DNA of 62,046 nt from positions 19,049 to 81,094 of the forward strand of contig DCQY01000046.1 of assembly GCA_002323995.1 (NCBI GenBank), given 5' to 3'. A model generated the notes under the pieces. It made no database searches. It was not told the origin of the DNA and saw only the letters and a program-made list of their open reading frames with translations. The position numbers and the translations under genes are program-made. Source of the stretch: Akkermansiaceae bacterium UBA1506. Lineage in GTDB: Bacteria; Verrucomicrobiota; Verrucomicrobiia; Verrucomicrobiales; DEV007. Shown here one piece after another: positions 1 through 7,309 of the stretch (positions within the stretch are counted from its first letter, which is position 1; the number at the start of each line of letters is the position of its first letter).

Positions 1-235
1 CAGGAGCAGCGGGAGCTGCAGGAGGAGGCGTTGGTGCCGCGGCAGGAGGTGGTGTCGGAACTGCCGCAGCGGGGGCCGTTGGAGGGCTATCAACAGGGAC
101 CGGTGCTGTAGAATCCTTTGGGGCCACGGGACCAGAATCATCTTCCGGTGACCGGAGACTAATGCGCACGGTCTCTTTTTTCAAAGGCACGGTCGATGTG
201 CTGACCGAAGGCTTTTGAGGTTCAGTGTCGCTCAT
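1..235 (-). CDS. Pro/Ala-rich protein, N-terminal part (cut by window edge)
   Basis: Only the first 78 codons are present; the frame runs off the left edge. It starts at an ATG with the N-terminus MSDTEPQKPSV, followed by a short charged patch containing KKETVRISL. After that comes a long tract made almost only of Pro, Ala, Val and Thr. I know short KKETVRI-type patches followed by Pro/Ala linkers from uncharacterised Verrucomicrobiota proteins, but no domain is visible, so no function is assigned. It is transcribed divergently from the peptidase gene to its right across about 150 bases. The linker suggests a flexible tether leading to a domain outside the window. Confidence 0.6.
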   Translation of the reverse strand, partial: MSDTEPQKPSVSTSTVPLKKETVRISLRSPEDDSGPVAPKDSTAPVPVDSPPTAPAAAVPTPPPAAAPTPPPAAPAAP

Positions 236-382
236 AAACAAAAAATTTTAATTCCAAGCGATAATTAAAGCCAGCTAGCGACGGTTGTGTCAACAGGTTA
301 ATCAGCTGTCTCTCTCGTTTCGGTAGATTTTCTCATATCCTGAGACTGGATTTCAAAGAGATCAGGTCCAATCTATTAGGTC

Positions 383-1519
383 ATGACCCTGCCTAATTCC
401 CCCGCGTCCCTTCTTCAGGAGTTGATTCGCATTCCGAGCGTCAATCCAGACGGGGCCAAAGGCCAGGGAGCCACCGGCGAAAAGGCCTGCGCCGAATGGG
501 TGGGAGGTTTTCTCGAAGCCTGTGGTGCCGAGGTTATTTTTGAGGAGATCCTCCCCGGCAGGCCAAATGTTACGGGGCATTTTTCGGGTCGCGGAAACAA
601 ACCCGGCCTGCTTTTTGCACCCCATACCGACACGGTCAGCATTCAAGGTATGACGATCGACCCGTTTGGAGGCGAAATAAGAGATGGTCGAATCTACGGT
701 CGCGGCGCTTCAGACACTAAAGGTACAATGGCTGGGATGCTTTGGGCATTACTCCAACTGCGGGAAGAAATCCCTCACCTCGAAGCAGCCGTTTCATTCG
801 TCGGTCTTATGGGCGAGGAAGCCGGGCAACCTGGTTCAAAGCACTTTGCTGATCATCATTCCTCTGAATTCGACTTTGCAGTCGTCGGCGAACCCACCGA
901 ATTGCAAACTGTCTATGCTCATAAAGGTTGCGTCTGGCTGGAACTAACTACTTCCGGTCGCTCCTGCCATGGTTCTACGCCGGAACGCGGAGAGAATGCG
1001 ATCCGAAAAATGTTGAGTGTTTTAGAGCCTCTCCTCGCCTCGTTAGAGGCGGAACTCCCCAAGTTTCAGGACGATGTGCTTGGAAACCCAACCGTTAGTC
1101 TTGGCAGTATGACCGGAGGCGTTAGCCCCAATATTGTGCCCGCAAGTTGCCGCGCCGTTCTCGATTTCCGGGAAACTCCAGCTCTTCATCAGGCCGGTGG
1201 GGGACTCCAATTGGTCGAAACTTTTCTCGAAAAGGCAGGAGCCAACGAAGCCGTCGAAATTCGAAAACTCGGCGATTCAGTTCCGCTCTTCACCCCACCC
1301 GCTACAGAAGGTATCCAGCGCCTGCAGTCCATTGGCTCAAAGCTCACTGTAGCCCCCTGGTTCTGTGATGCGGGACGACTTGCGGAAAAAGGAATCCCCG
1401 CCGTGGCTGTCGGACCGGGCAAGATCGCTCAGGCTCATACCGAAGACGAGTTTCTAGCGGTCGAAGACCTCGAAGCAGGCGCTGATTTCTACGCCAATTT
1501 CATTCGAACCTACGCCTAA
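383..1519 (+). CDS. M20 family metallopeptidase (ArgE/DapE-type deacylase)
   Basis: A 378-residue zinc-dependent amidohydrolase of the M20 family, which includes acetylornithine deacetylase and succinyl-diaminopimelate desuccinylase. The metal and catalytic motifs are in the usual order: APHTDTV (metal His, about residue 81), GRGASDTKG (bridging Asp), GEEAGQPGSKH (catalytic Glu and metal Glu) and VGEPTEL (metal Asp replaced in family style by Glu-Pro-Thr). The dimerisation insert follows, and the last metal His is in QAHTEDE near the C-terminus. The length is normal. Sequence alone does not tell acetylornithine from succinyl-DAP or another N-acyl amino acid. The gene stands alone and is followed by a strong terminator. 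Confidence 0.85.
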   Translation: MTLPNSPASLLQELIRIPSVNPDGAKGQGATGEKACAEWVGGFLEACGAEVIFEEILPGRPNVTGHFSGRGNKPGLLFAPHTDTVSIQGMTIDPFGGEIRDGRIYGRGASDTKGTMAGMLWALLQLREEIPHLEAAVSFVGLMGEEAGQPGSKHFADHHSSEFDFAVVGEPTELQTVYAHKGCVWLELTTSGRSCHGSTPERGENAIRKMLSVLEPLLASLEAELPKFQDDVLGNPTVSLGSMTGGVSPNIVPASCRAVLDFRETPALHQAGGGLQLVETFLEKAGANEAVEIRKLGDSVPLFTPPATEGIQRLQSIGSKLTVAPWFCDAGRLAEKGIPAVAVGPGKIAQAHTEDEFLAVEDLEAGADFYANFIRTYA

Positions 1520-1570
1520 AAAGATTCCCAGGGAATCGACCGGACCGCTCCGGAAATCGACTGGACACAA

Positions 1571-1600
1571 AAAAGGCCGCCCTAGGGACGGCCTTTTCCA
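1571..1600. terminator. Bidirectional intrinsic terminator
   Basis: A perfect 9-bp inverted repeat, AAAAGGCCG / CGGCCTTTT, separated by 9 bases. It has an A-tract before and a T-tract after the stem, so it can act on both strands. It lies between the convergent M20 peptidase and TIGR04073-like genes. Confidence 0.85.
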
Positions 1601-1619
1601 AAAATCACCTGGCCCGAGT

Positions 1620-2036
1620 CTACCAACTCCGACCACGAGTGTATCCGGTCGTGGTTAGATTGCCGATCTGCGGGGGAAATTCCTCATAACCGTGCCAAGG
1701 CAGATAGTTGATGCTATCCATCGCGGGACGGTAGCTATCTTTGTAAAGGGGCCGCTGGAAGTTAATCACCTCATAAATGCCAAACTTCAGACGAGCGCCC
1801 GAACGCTGGAGACCATGAAAAAAAGCGCCATTCCAAATTTCGTGGGATTGCGAGGTGTGGAGTTCACTGTAGCGAATCATCGTCACAGGAATTTCCGTCC
1901 AGCTGTATAGAATATTCGACAAACCACGATTCAGCTTGCGATTCTTAGTATACTTCGCCTTCGGGGGCTCGTGGATGTCAGCGATCACAAGTGATCCGAC
2001 CGACAAAACCATCAATGCAGCGATAAATTTATTCAT
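1620..2036 (-). CDS. Exosortase-system-associated small protein, TIGR04073-like
   Basis: A 138-residue exported protein when started at the internal ATG (MNKFIAALMVLSVGSLVIA). That start gives a clean signal peptide ending before DIHEPPKAKY; a longer reading upstream has no plausible signal. The mature part has RKLNRGLSNILYSWTEIP, which matches my memory of the TIGR04073 family found in exosortase-bearing Verrucomicrobiota and some deltaproteobacteria. It then continues with aromatic-rich sequence (NFQRPLYKDSYRPAMD). The molecular role is unknown. The family name is recalled, not searched; an alternative is an unrelated lineage-specific secreted protein. No exosortase gene is in the window. 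Confidence 0.6.
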   Translation of the reverse strand: MNKFIAALMVLSVGSLVIADIHEPPKAKYTKNRKLNRGLSNILYSWTEIPVTMIRYSELHTSQSHEIWNGAFFHGLQRSGARLKFGIYEVINFQRPLYKDSYRPAMDSINYLPWHGYEEFPPQIGNLTTTGYTRGRSW

Positions 2037-2132
2037 ACTCGGGGTGAGGTTAGTCAGGGGGAAAGACAAAGGCAACCAAAAAAAAAATTTTTCCCCTTGG
2101 CTCACGGCTTCTTCATCCTATGTTGAGCCGCA

Positions 2133-3977
2133 ATGCATCCCGATCTCGAAAAGCTAGTTTCCAGAGGAAAAATTGAACCCGCCACGGCGGATCAGCTCGA
2201 ACTTCTGCCGCCCGGTACTTTCTGCCAACATAAAAGTTGGGGAGCCGGCAAAATTGCCGAATGGGATCGGCTCAATGTAAAAGTCGTCGTCGACTTTGAA
2301 GATAAGCCCGGCCACGAAATGGGCATGAAATTCGCCGGCCTTTCTCTCACCCCTATCGAAGAAGGCTCCTTTCTCGGAAAACGTCTCTCATCGCTCGGGG
2401 AGCTGGAGGACCTCGCCACCGACGATTCCGTTGCTTTGGTCAAGCTCGCCCTCAGCAGCAACGGCGACAAACTTTACCTCGACCAACTCGAAGAGCTCGT
2501 GAAAGGCAAAGTCGTTCCCGACGGTAAATATAAGAGTTGGTGGGAGAGCACAAAAAAGAAACTCCGAGACGATGTCCAGTTTGTGGTTCCCGCCAAGCGG
2601 ACGGACCCGCTCGAACTTCGAGAAGAGAATTTCGACCCTTCCGAGGGCCTCATCGAAGACTTCAAAAACGCCCGCGACCTTCGTGCCAAAGTGAAAGCCG
2701 TAGAAGCGATCATCAAAGACATCGGAGCTTTTAAGGATAACCAAGAAAAACTCGAAGAGCTGGTCGGAGAAATTAGCGAGATTGCCCGTAAAGGGGTTAA
2801 GATCCAGTTTGTTCCCTCGGTCGAGCTCATCCTGATTCGCGAGGAACTTCAGAGTAAGCTCAAAAAATATGAAGCTTCCGAGGGCCAAATTACTGTCGCA
2901 GCAATTCTTGCTGAAAACGAAGAGGGTCTTGCCGGTCTTTTCGAGGAGCTTTCCCTGACTCGGTTGCGTCAAATCCTCAAAAGCTTCTCTGAAGCGTTTG
3001 GCGAAGAAAATTGGGGCGATAAAATGCTTAGCCTCGTTCCGGACTGCAATTTACGGTCCATCACTGAAATCGCCAACGTGCTAAACAGCTCCGAAAAGAA
3101 GTCTCTTCTCATCGGCTACATGCAAAACAGCCTCCAACAGCGCGCGCTCTCATCTGACGGGCTCGCCTGGATCTGCCGCGAACGTAAAGGACTCGCCGAG
3201 TCCCTCTTCAGTCCAAATCTCAGCCTTTCCGTGATGAGCTCTCTCGAGGCGGACCAACTTAACGAGGAAGGTGCCGTTCGCGCAGCGAACCGTCTCCGTG
3301 ATCTCGTAGCCGATGATCGCGAATTGATCCCGGACCTGATTGAAGGTGCTAACATCAATATCATCCGTAACTTTTCTAGCCGGCTCATTAACTCTGCATC
3401 ATTTGACGAACTGACTCGTAAGTCACTCGTTGCTCGTATCATTAAACTTCATCCTGAAGTTCAAGACCTGCTTAGTGGTGGGGACAAAAAGGAAGACGAA
3501 GTTGTCATCGTTTCGGAAGAAAGCCTCGCCAAGCGCAAGGAGGCCTACGACAAGCTGGTGAAAGAAGAAATCCCTCAGAACCGTGAAGATATCAAAATTG
3601 CGCGATCCTACGGCGACCTTCGCGAGAACTTTGAATACAAGTCAGCCAAAGAATACCAGCGCGTTCTCATGAAGCGCCAGGGAGACTGGGAGCGAGATCT
3701 TAAGCTCGCTCAGCCAACTGATTTTTCCAACGCAGACACCTCTAAAGCTTCCATTGGCACTGTGGTGCAGCTCAATCCTGCCGAAGGAGGCGAGTCGCTT
3801 TGCTACACGATTCTCGGGGCCTGGGACTCCGATCCGGACAAAGGCATTATTGCTTACCTGTCTGAGCGTGGTGCTGAAATTCTCGAAAAAGCAGTGGGTG
3901 ACTCAGTTGAATTCAAAACTGCCGAAGGGAAGGCTGAAGCCTACAAGATCGCTTCAATAACGGCCTACAACGCCTAG
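2133..3977 (+). CDS. GreA/GreB-type transcription elongation factor fused to a long N-terminal region
   Basis: A 614-residue protein, far longer than canonical GreA (about 158). Residues about 465-614 are the GreA part: an N-terminal coiled-coil segment with EIPQNREDIKIARSYGDLRENFEYKSAKE, the loop that carries the acidic residues reaching the polymerase active site, then a C-terminal FKBP-like globular domain (about 530-614). Residues about 25-75 (CQHKSWGAGKIAEWD, then VVVDFEDKPGHEM) resemble a small SH3/Tudor-like or CarD-like beta domain. The middle is a helical, charged region without a family I recognise. Chlamydiae also have long GreA fusions, which fits a PVC-group organism. Expected role: rescue of backtracked RNA polymerase by transcript cleavage. 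A terminator follows. Confidence 0.8.
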   Translation: MHPDLEKLVSRGKIEPATADQLELLPPGTFCQHKSWGAGKIAEWDRLNVKVVVDFEDKPGHEMGMKFAGLSLTPIEEGSFLGKRLSSLGELEDLATDDSVALVKLALSSNGDKLYLDQLEELVKGKVVPDGKYKSWWESTKKKLRDDVQFVVPAKRTDPLELREENFDPSEGLIEDFKNARDLRAKVKAVEAIIKDIGAFKDNQEKLEELVGEISEIARKGVKIQFVPSVELILIREELQSKLKKYEASEGQITVAAILAENEEGLAGLFEELSLTRLRQILKSFSEAFGEENWGDKMLSLVPDCNLRSITEIANVLNSSEKKSLLIGYMQNSLQQRALSSDGLAWICRERKGLAESLFSPNLSLSVMSSLEADQLNEEGAVRAANRLRDLVADDRELIPDLIEGANINIIRNFSSRLINSASFDELTRKSLVARIIKLHPEVQDLLSGGDKKEDEVVIVSEESLAKRKEAYDKLVKEEIPQNREDIKIARSYGDLRENFEYKSAKEYQRVLMKRQGDWERDLKLAQPTDFSNADTSKASIGTVVQLNPAEGGESLCYTILGAWDSDPDKGIIAYLSERGAEILEKAVGDSVEFKTAEGKAEAYKIASITAYNA

Positions 3978-4007
3978 CCTAACTGAATCATAATCCTCTT
4001 TCTGAAC

Positions 4008-4039
4008 AGGCAGGTCGGCGGTGTCGACCTGCCTTTTTT
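4008..4039 (+). terminator. Intrinsic terminator after the GreA fusion gene
   Basis: A 10-bp perfect stem, AGGCAGGTCG / CGACCTGCCT, with a 7-base loop, followed directly by a run of six T. It lies 31 bases after the stop codon of the GreA fusion gene. Confidence 0.9.
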
Positions 4040-4200
4040 GTTCGTTGATTTGCAACCTCGGGTCCGAATCAACCAAAAGCCAGTATTGCCTCAGCCCCTG
4101 GACTACGAGAACTGAAATCTAGCTCAGGGCGGGATTTGATAATTCGCAGAGCCGGGAGTCTCAAAATACTTCCTACTATTATCAGGCCAACGACAACCGC

Positions 4201-4773
4201 TCAATATTGGAGCGGAGGATGTTTTGGAGGAAGTTTACGCGGATTGTAACGCTCGCCGGGGTAGAACAGGAACCCGGGACGCTCGCTGATCAATTCGTAT
4301 CGAGTGATTCTGAACTCCGGGATTAGGAAGTTGGAGTTGGGGTCGTAGACGGTTGCTCCGGTAAAGCTACCCCAGATGCGATACTCAAAATTATGGTCGA
4401 AACCATGAGTACGCCCTTCCCCTTCTTCGGAAATACGGTCGGGTTGCCGAGCAAGACTCTCATTCATGATTATGAGGCTGGACTCTACCCATGGCTGACC
4501 CGGCTTCCGGATGTAACCCCAAAACCTCGTGCCATCGACCCACCAGCGGCGACCGATATAGTGGTTACCCGGTTGCTCACGGATGATTTGGGCGTTGCGC
4601 TGCTGAACCGCGGCCCCGGAATAGGCCGCCGCAGGCAGTTTACCCGAAGTGCCTCCAAGACTTCCGGTTGAGGTCGTCTCACAGGAAGCTAAAAAGAAGC
4701 TTCCCACGAGAGCGGTAAATATCAGAACGATATCTTTAGCCGTCTCTTTAGCACAGTTTTTGTCTCGATTCAT
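4201..4773 (-). CDS. Hypothetical lipoprotein
   Basis: A 190-residue protein when started at the internal ATG giving MNRDKNCAKETAK, which places a single hydrophobic segment and a lipobox (FFLASC, Cys31) at the N-terminus. An upstream start is possible but would bury the signal. The mature protein begins ETTSTGSLGG and has many aromatic residues (RRWWVDGTRFWGYIRKPGQPW). It ends with a proline-rich tail (KLPPKHPPLQY). I do not recognise the family. The lipobox argues for an envelope lipoprotein. It follows the RNase III-like and hslO genes on the same strand after about 95 bases and may share their transcript. Confidence 0.6.
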   Translation of the reverse strand: MNRDKNCAKETAKDIVLIFTALVGSFFLASCETTSTGSLGGTSGKLPAAAYSGAAVQQRNAQIIREQPGNHYIGRRWWVDGTRFWGYIRKPGQPWVESSLIIMNESLARQPDRISEEGEGRTHGFDHNFEYRIWGSFTGATVYDPNSNFLIPEFRITRYELISERPGFLFYPGERYNPRKLPPKHPPLQY

Positions 4774-4867
4774 AAAGGGTTGTACGAACAAAGCCAGAGG
4801 GCGCACGAACAAAGATACGGTGATCCTGCCATGTGTAAAACACCGAATTTTTATGAAAAAACGCTAC

Positions 4868-5167
4868 CTAGCGGCTGTTCTTTCGCTGCTTTTTGAACAA
4901 GGGCAGGAGTTCAGATTCGATCCAAGAAAACGCTGCATCCATGCCCTCTTCGCGATACAACACACCAATGCGAGCCTCCACCGAGGTTGGATTCCCAAAG
5001 CAGGCTAGAAATTGGTTTGAGGTCATGCTTCTTAAAATTTCGCCCGAGACGGTTCCATAGTTTTCTAAAATCCAAGTCCGAGCGTAGAGATCAAGGATCG
5101 TATCACCAATCCAAGCGAGTTCTTGTTCTCTTCGTTTAGGATCCAGCTTGCTATTCGCTTTCTTCAT
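4868..5167 (-). CDS. Small RNase III-fold protein (Mini-III-like)
   Basis: A 99-residue protein whose first two thirds match the RNase III fold. LAWIGDTILDLYAR corresponds to the family signature with the metal-binding Asp of the IGD triplet. SVEARIGVLYREEG corresponds to the second signature with its catalytic Glu. The residue four before the Asp is Ala and the residue three before the Glu is Thr, as in Mini-ribonuclease III rather than classic RNase III. There is no double-stranded-RNA-binding domain. It is shorter than Bacillus Mini-III (143 residues), because the helical part between the signatures is reduced. The start overlaps the end of hslO by 17 bases, implying co-translation. The likely role is structured-RNA processing, or a degenerate RNase fold. 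Confidence 0.6.
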   Translation of the reverse strand: MKKANSKLDPKRREQELAWIGDTILDLYARTWILENYGTVSGEILRSMTSNQFLACFGNPTSVEARIGVLYREEGMDAAFSWIESELLPLFKKQRKNSR

Positions 5168-5969
5168 CCTCGTCGCGCTTCACAAAGGCCTCAAGAGCCT
5201 CGCGGGTAATTGAATATTTGGCTCCACATCGAGGGCAACCAGCAGGAATAATTTCGCTTTTACCAAAAATTGAATCAATTGATCCCTCGCTCATATTAGC
5301 GATTACTGGAAAGATTTTTTCTGGGCTGCAACCGCAATGGAACCGGTAATTCCGCTTTTCGATGAGGCTCAACGTCTCATTCATATCAAGTTCACGGATC
5401 GCTTCATCATCGAGACTCTCAAGCCATTTGAGATCACAATCCGGCTGAGCAGTGATAAGCATGAAATCTTCATCACCAAAATTGAAAAATCTTCCACGAC
5501 GCTGCTCACTTTGTTTGTAGTAGTCCTCACAAATCAAGAAGGGATTTAAGTCGTTTACCTCGACCATACTTTGCCGTGAGGGCTGCCCGCCCGCACTCAC
5601 ATGGGAGAAGAACATATTATTATCCCGCTCGGCGATATCCTCGGTATAGATGCGCCCGGTGACATTTCCCTGACGATTGCTGCCAGTCACAAAAAGATTC
5701 AGAGCTGGATCCTGCCAGCTAAGCGTCCATGCGACCGCTTCGTTCCAAGGTCGAGTCGCTAGATAAAGGGTCAAAGCAGCCATCGCGTCTTTTAGTAACA
5801 GGTCCTGGTCTGACTCATAGCGAATCTGATGCTGCATTAGGTGCAGATAATAGTCGGTGTATATGGGGGTAAACTGACTTCGAACAAGCAGCGCATTCCG
5901 TTCCCGCACGAAATAGCAGCGTATCTCGATAGATTCGGTTTCAGATTCCTTAGCTGGATCGTTTAACAT
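5151..5969 (-). CDS. hslO: Redox-regulated chaperone Hsp33
   Basis: A 272-residue Hsp33 family protein. The C-terminal redox switch is complete: HCGC near residue 214 and CPRC near residue 246 supply the four zinc-binding cysteines that form disulfides on oxidative stress. The linker before it (WLESLDDEAIRELDMNET) is typical. The N-terminal domain contains a GNVTGRIYTEDIAERDNNMFFSH stretch, equivalent to the substrate-binding region. Cytosolic holdase protecting unfolded proteins during oxidative heat stress. It is the first gene of a minus-strand group with the RNase III-like gene. Length is near the usual 290. Confidence 0.85.
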   Translation of the reverse strand: MLNDPAKESETESIEIRCYFVRERNALLVRSQFTPIYTDYYLHLMQHQIRYESDQDLLLKDAMAALTLYLATRPWNEAVAWTLSWQDPALNLFVTGSNRQGNVTGRIYTEDIAERDNNMFFSHVSAGGQPSRQSMVEVNDLNPFLICEDYYKQSEQRRGRFFNFGDEDFMLITAQPDCDLKWLESLDDEAIRELDMNETLSLIEKRNYRFHCGCSPEKIFPVIANMSEGSIDSIFGKSEIIPAGCPRCGAKYSITREALEAFVKRDEDEESE

Positions 5970-6117
5970 AAGTCTTTGTCTTAGGGGATCGACACCCTAA
6001 CCCTTTTCGCGCAATTCTCGACCTTCAATGCCTACCGAATTCACAACGATCATCACTTGAATCTTTTTGGCTGAAAGTGCTATACGATATCCTTATTTCC
6101 CCTCTGAATTTTCTCAT

Positions 6118-6522
6118 ATGGAACGCGATCAACTGATCAACTTACTCAGGAAGAACGAGGTCTTCGGTGCCGCCCCTTACAAGGCCATCGAAGATCTCGT
6201 CGATACTGGTGAGGTTCGGAAGATCGAAACAGGTACGACCCTATTAAACCAAGGCGCCACCGGCGAATCAATCTGGATGCTGCTTACAGGAACTCTCGAA
6301 GTGTTTGTGGACGAGCGAGCGGTTAGGAGGATCGACAACTCCGGCGAAGTCTTTGGGGAAATCAGCGCTGTTTCTCTAACCCCAGCAACTGCCACGATCA
6401 AAACCGCTTCCGAATGTCACACTTTTTGCATCCCACATGTGGAGTTACACCGGGCTATGAAAACGTCACCCGACTTCGCCGCGGCCATGTTGAGATCAAT
6501 GACTAAATATCTCGGTCGCTGA
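6118..6522 (+). CDS. Single cyclic-nucleotide-binding-domain (CNBD) protein
   Basis: A 134-residue protein made of one cNMP-binding domain, with no DNA-binding helix-turn-helix and no channel or kinase part. Visible elements are the early beta roll (GTTLLNQGATGESIWMLLTG), a Gly-Glu phosphate-cassette start (GEVFGEISAVSL) and the following TPATATIKT. In true cAMP binders this last part usually has an Arg that contacts the cyclic phosphate; here the position is Ala, so nucleotide binding is doubtful. I start at the ATG giving MERDQLINLL. A TTG 17 codons upstream would add an extension without family support. The gene stands alone, convergent with its right neighbour. Confidence 0.75.
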   Translation: MERDQLINLLRKNEVFGAAPYKAIEDLVDTGEVRKIETGTTLLNQGATGESIWMLLTGTLEVFVDERAVRRIDNSGEVFGEISAVSLTPATATIKTASECHTFCIPHVELHRAMKTSPDFAAAMLRSMTKYLGR

Positions 6523-6542
6523 GTGTTCAAACTGGGAAGGGG

Positions 6543-7133
6543 TCAACTGGGGTTATCTAACTTCATTTCCTGAGAGAGTTGGAAGAGTCGCTGAACCTGT
6601 TTCAGAGGAAGGTTGATCACGTCAAGGCGCTTTTCAGTCCCTAAGAGAATGGAGTAGGTGCCGAGACCCTTGCCGTCATCACGCATCAGGGTATTGGTGA
6701 CATCTTTCCAAAGATAGGCTTCCAATTCAAAACCCACCCGCCTCTCGTGCATGATAAAAACATGCTTTTCCGTGATGATCACGCATTGCTTCGTTTTACT
6801 CAAAAGTCCCGCCCTGGCCTGGACTGCAATATAATAAACGCTCTCTGTGTTCTCGACGACATTGCTCACCTCACGAAAAGCAAGAGCCACCTTTTCGGTA
6901 TCCTGCCCATCATCAACAAAGTGGCTAATCTGCTCATCTACTTCAAAAACCTCACCGATAGGTTTCCACTCTCCTAATCCCTCATAAAAAACAAAATCAG
7001 AGATAGAGAGTTCCCCCTCATTCATCATAATGACGAGATCTTCGTCAGAGAAAGGTCCCTTCGGCTCTTTGGACCCGCGTTTCAGAACGAAGAAGTGAAC
7101 GGTTCCGGTAAATTCGGTCTCAACAGCACTCAT
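6543..7133 (-). CDS. GYF_2 domain plus PH-like domain protein
   Basis: A 196-residue cytosolic protein. Residues about 10-65 (FFVLKRGSKEPKGPFSDEDL then GEWKPIGEV) match the GYF_2 pattern, a small proline-peptide-binding fold common in Verrucomicrobiota and Planctomycetota. Residues about 95-190 carry a bacterial PH-like domain (YYIAVQARAGLLSKTKQCVIITEKHVFIM, then the helix PLKQVQRLFQLSQEM). No signal peptide or membrane helix is seen. The combination suggests an adaptor or scaffold, but no partner is visible. It is transcribed divergently from the S16-like gene and convergently with the CNBD gene. Confidence 0.65.
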   Translation of the reverse strand: MSAVETEFTGTVHFFVLKRGSKEPKGPFSDEDLVIMMNEGELSISDFVFYEGLGEWKPIGEVFEVDEQISHFVDDGQDTEKVALAFREVSNVVENTESVYYIAVQARAGLLSKTKQCVIITEKHVFIMHERRVGFELEAYLWKDVTNTLMRDDGKGLGTYSILLGTEKRLDVINLPLKQVQRLFQLSQEMKLDNPS

Positions 7134-7309
7134 AATCTCGTTAAACGCTGTATTTACATTGTCAATATAAGCTCAAGAAGGCAAGCGCAAAATAACCGCA
7201 TTAGGAAACACTGCCATCCAAGTGAACTCGGCCGTCGTTGACAAGAAGCAACGTGGCAAGATAGACATTGCCTATCACTCATGATACGGTCCGCCCGGGC
7301 AAATACTGT

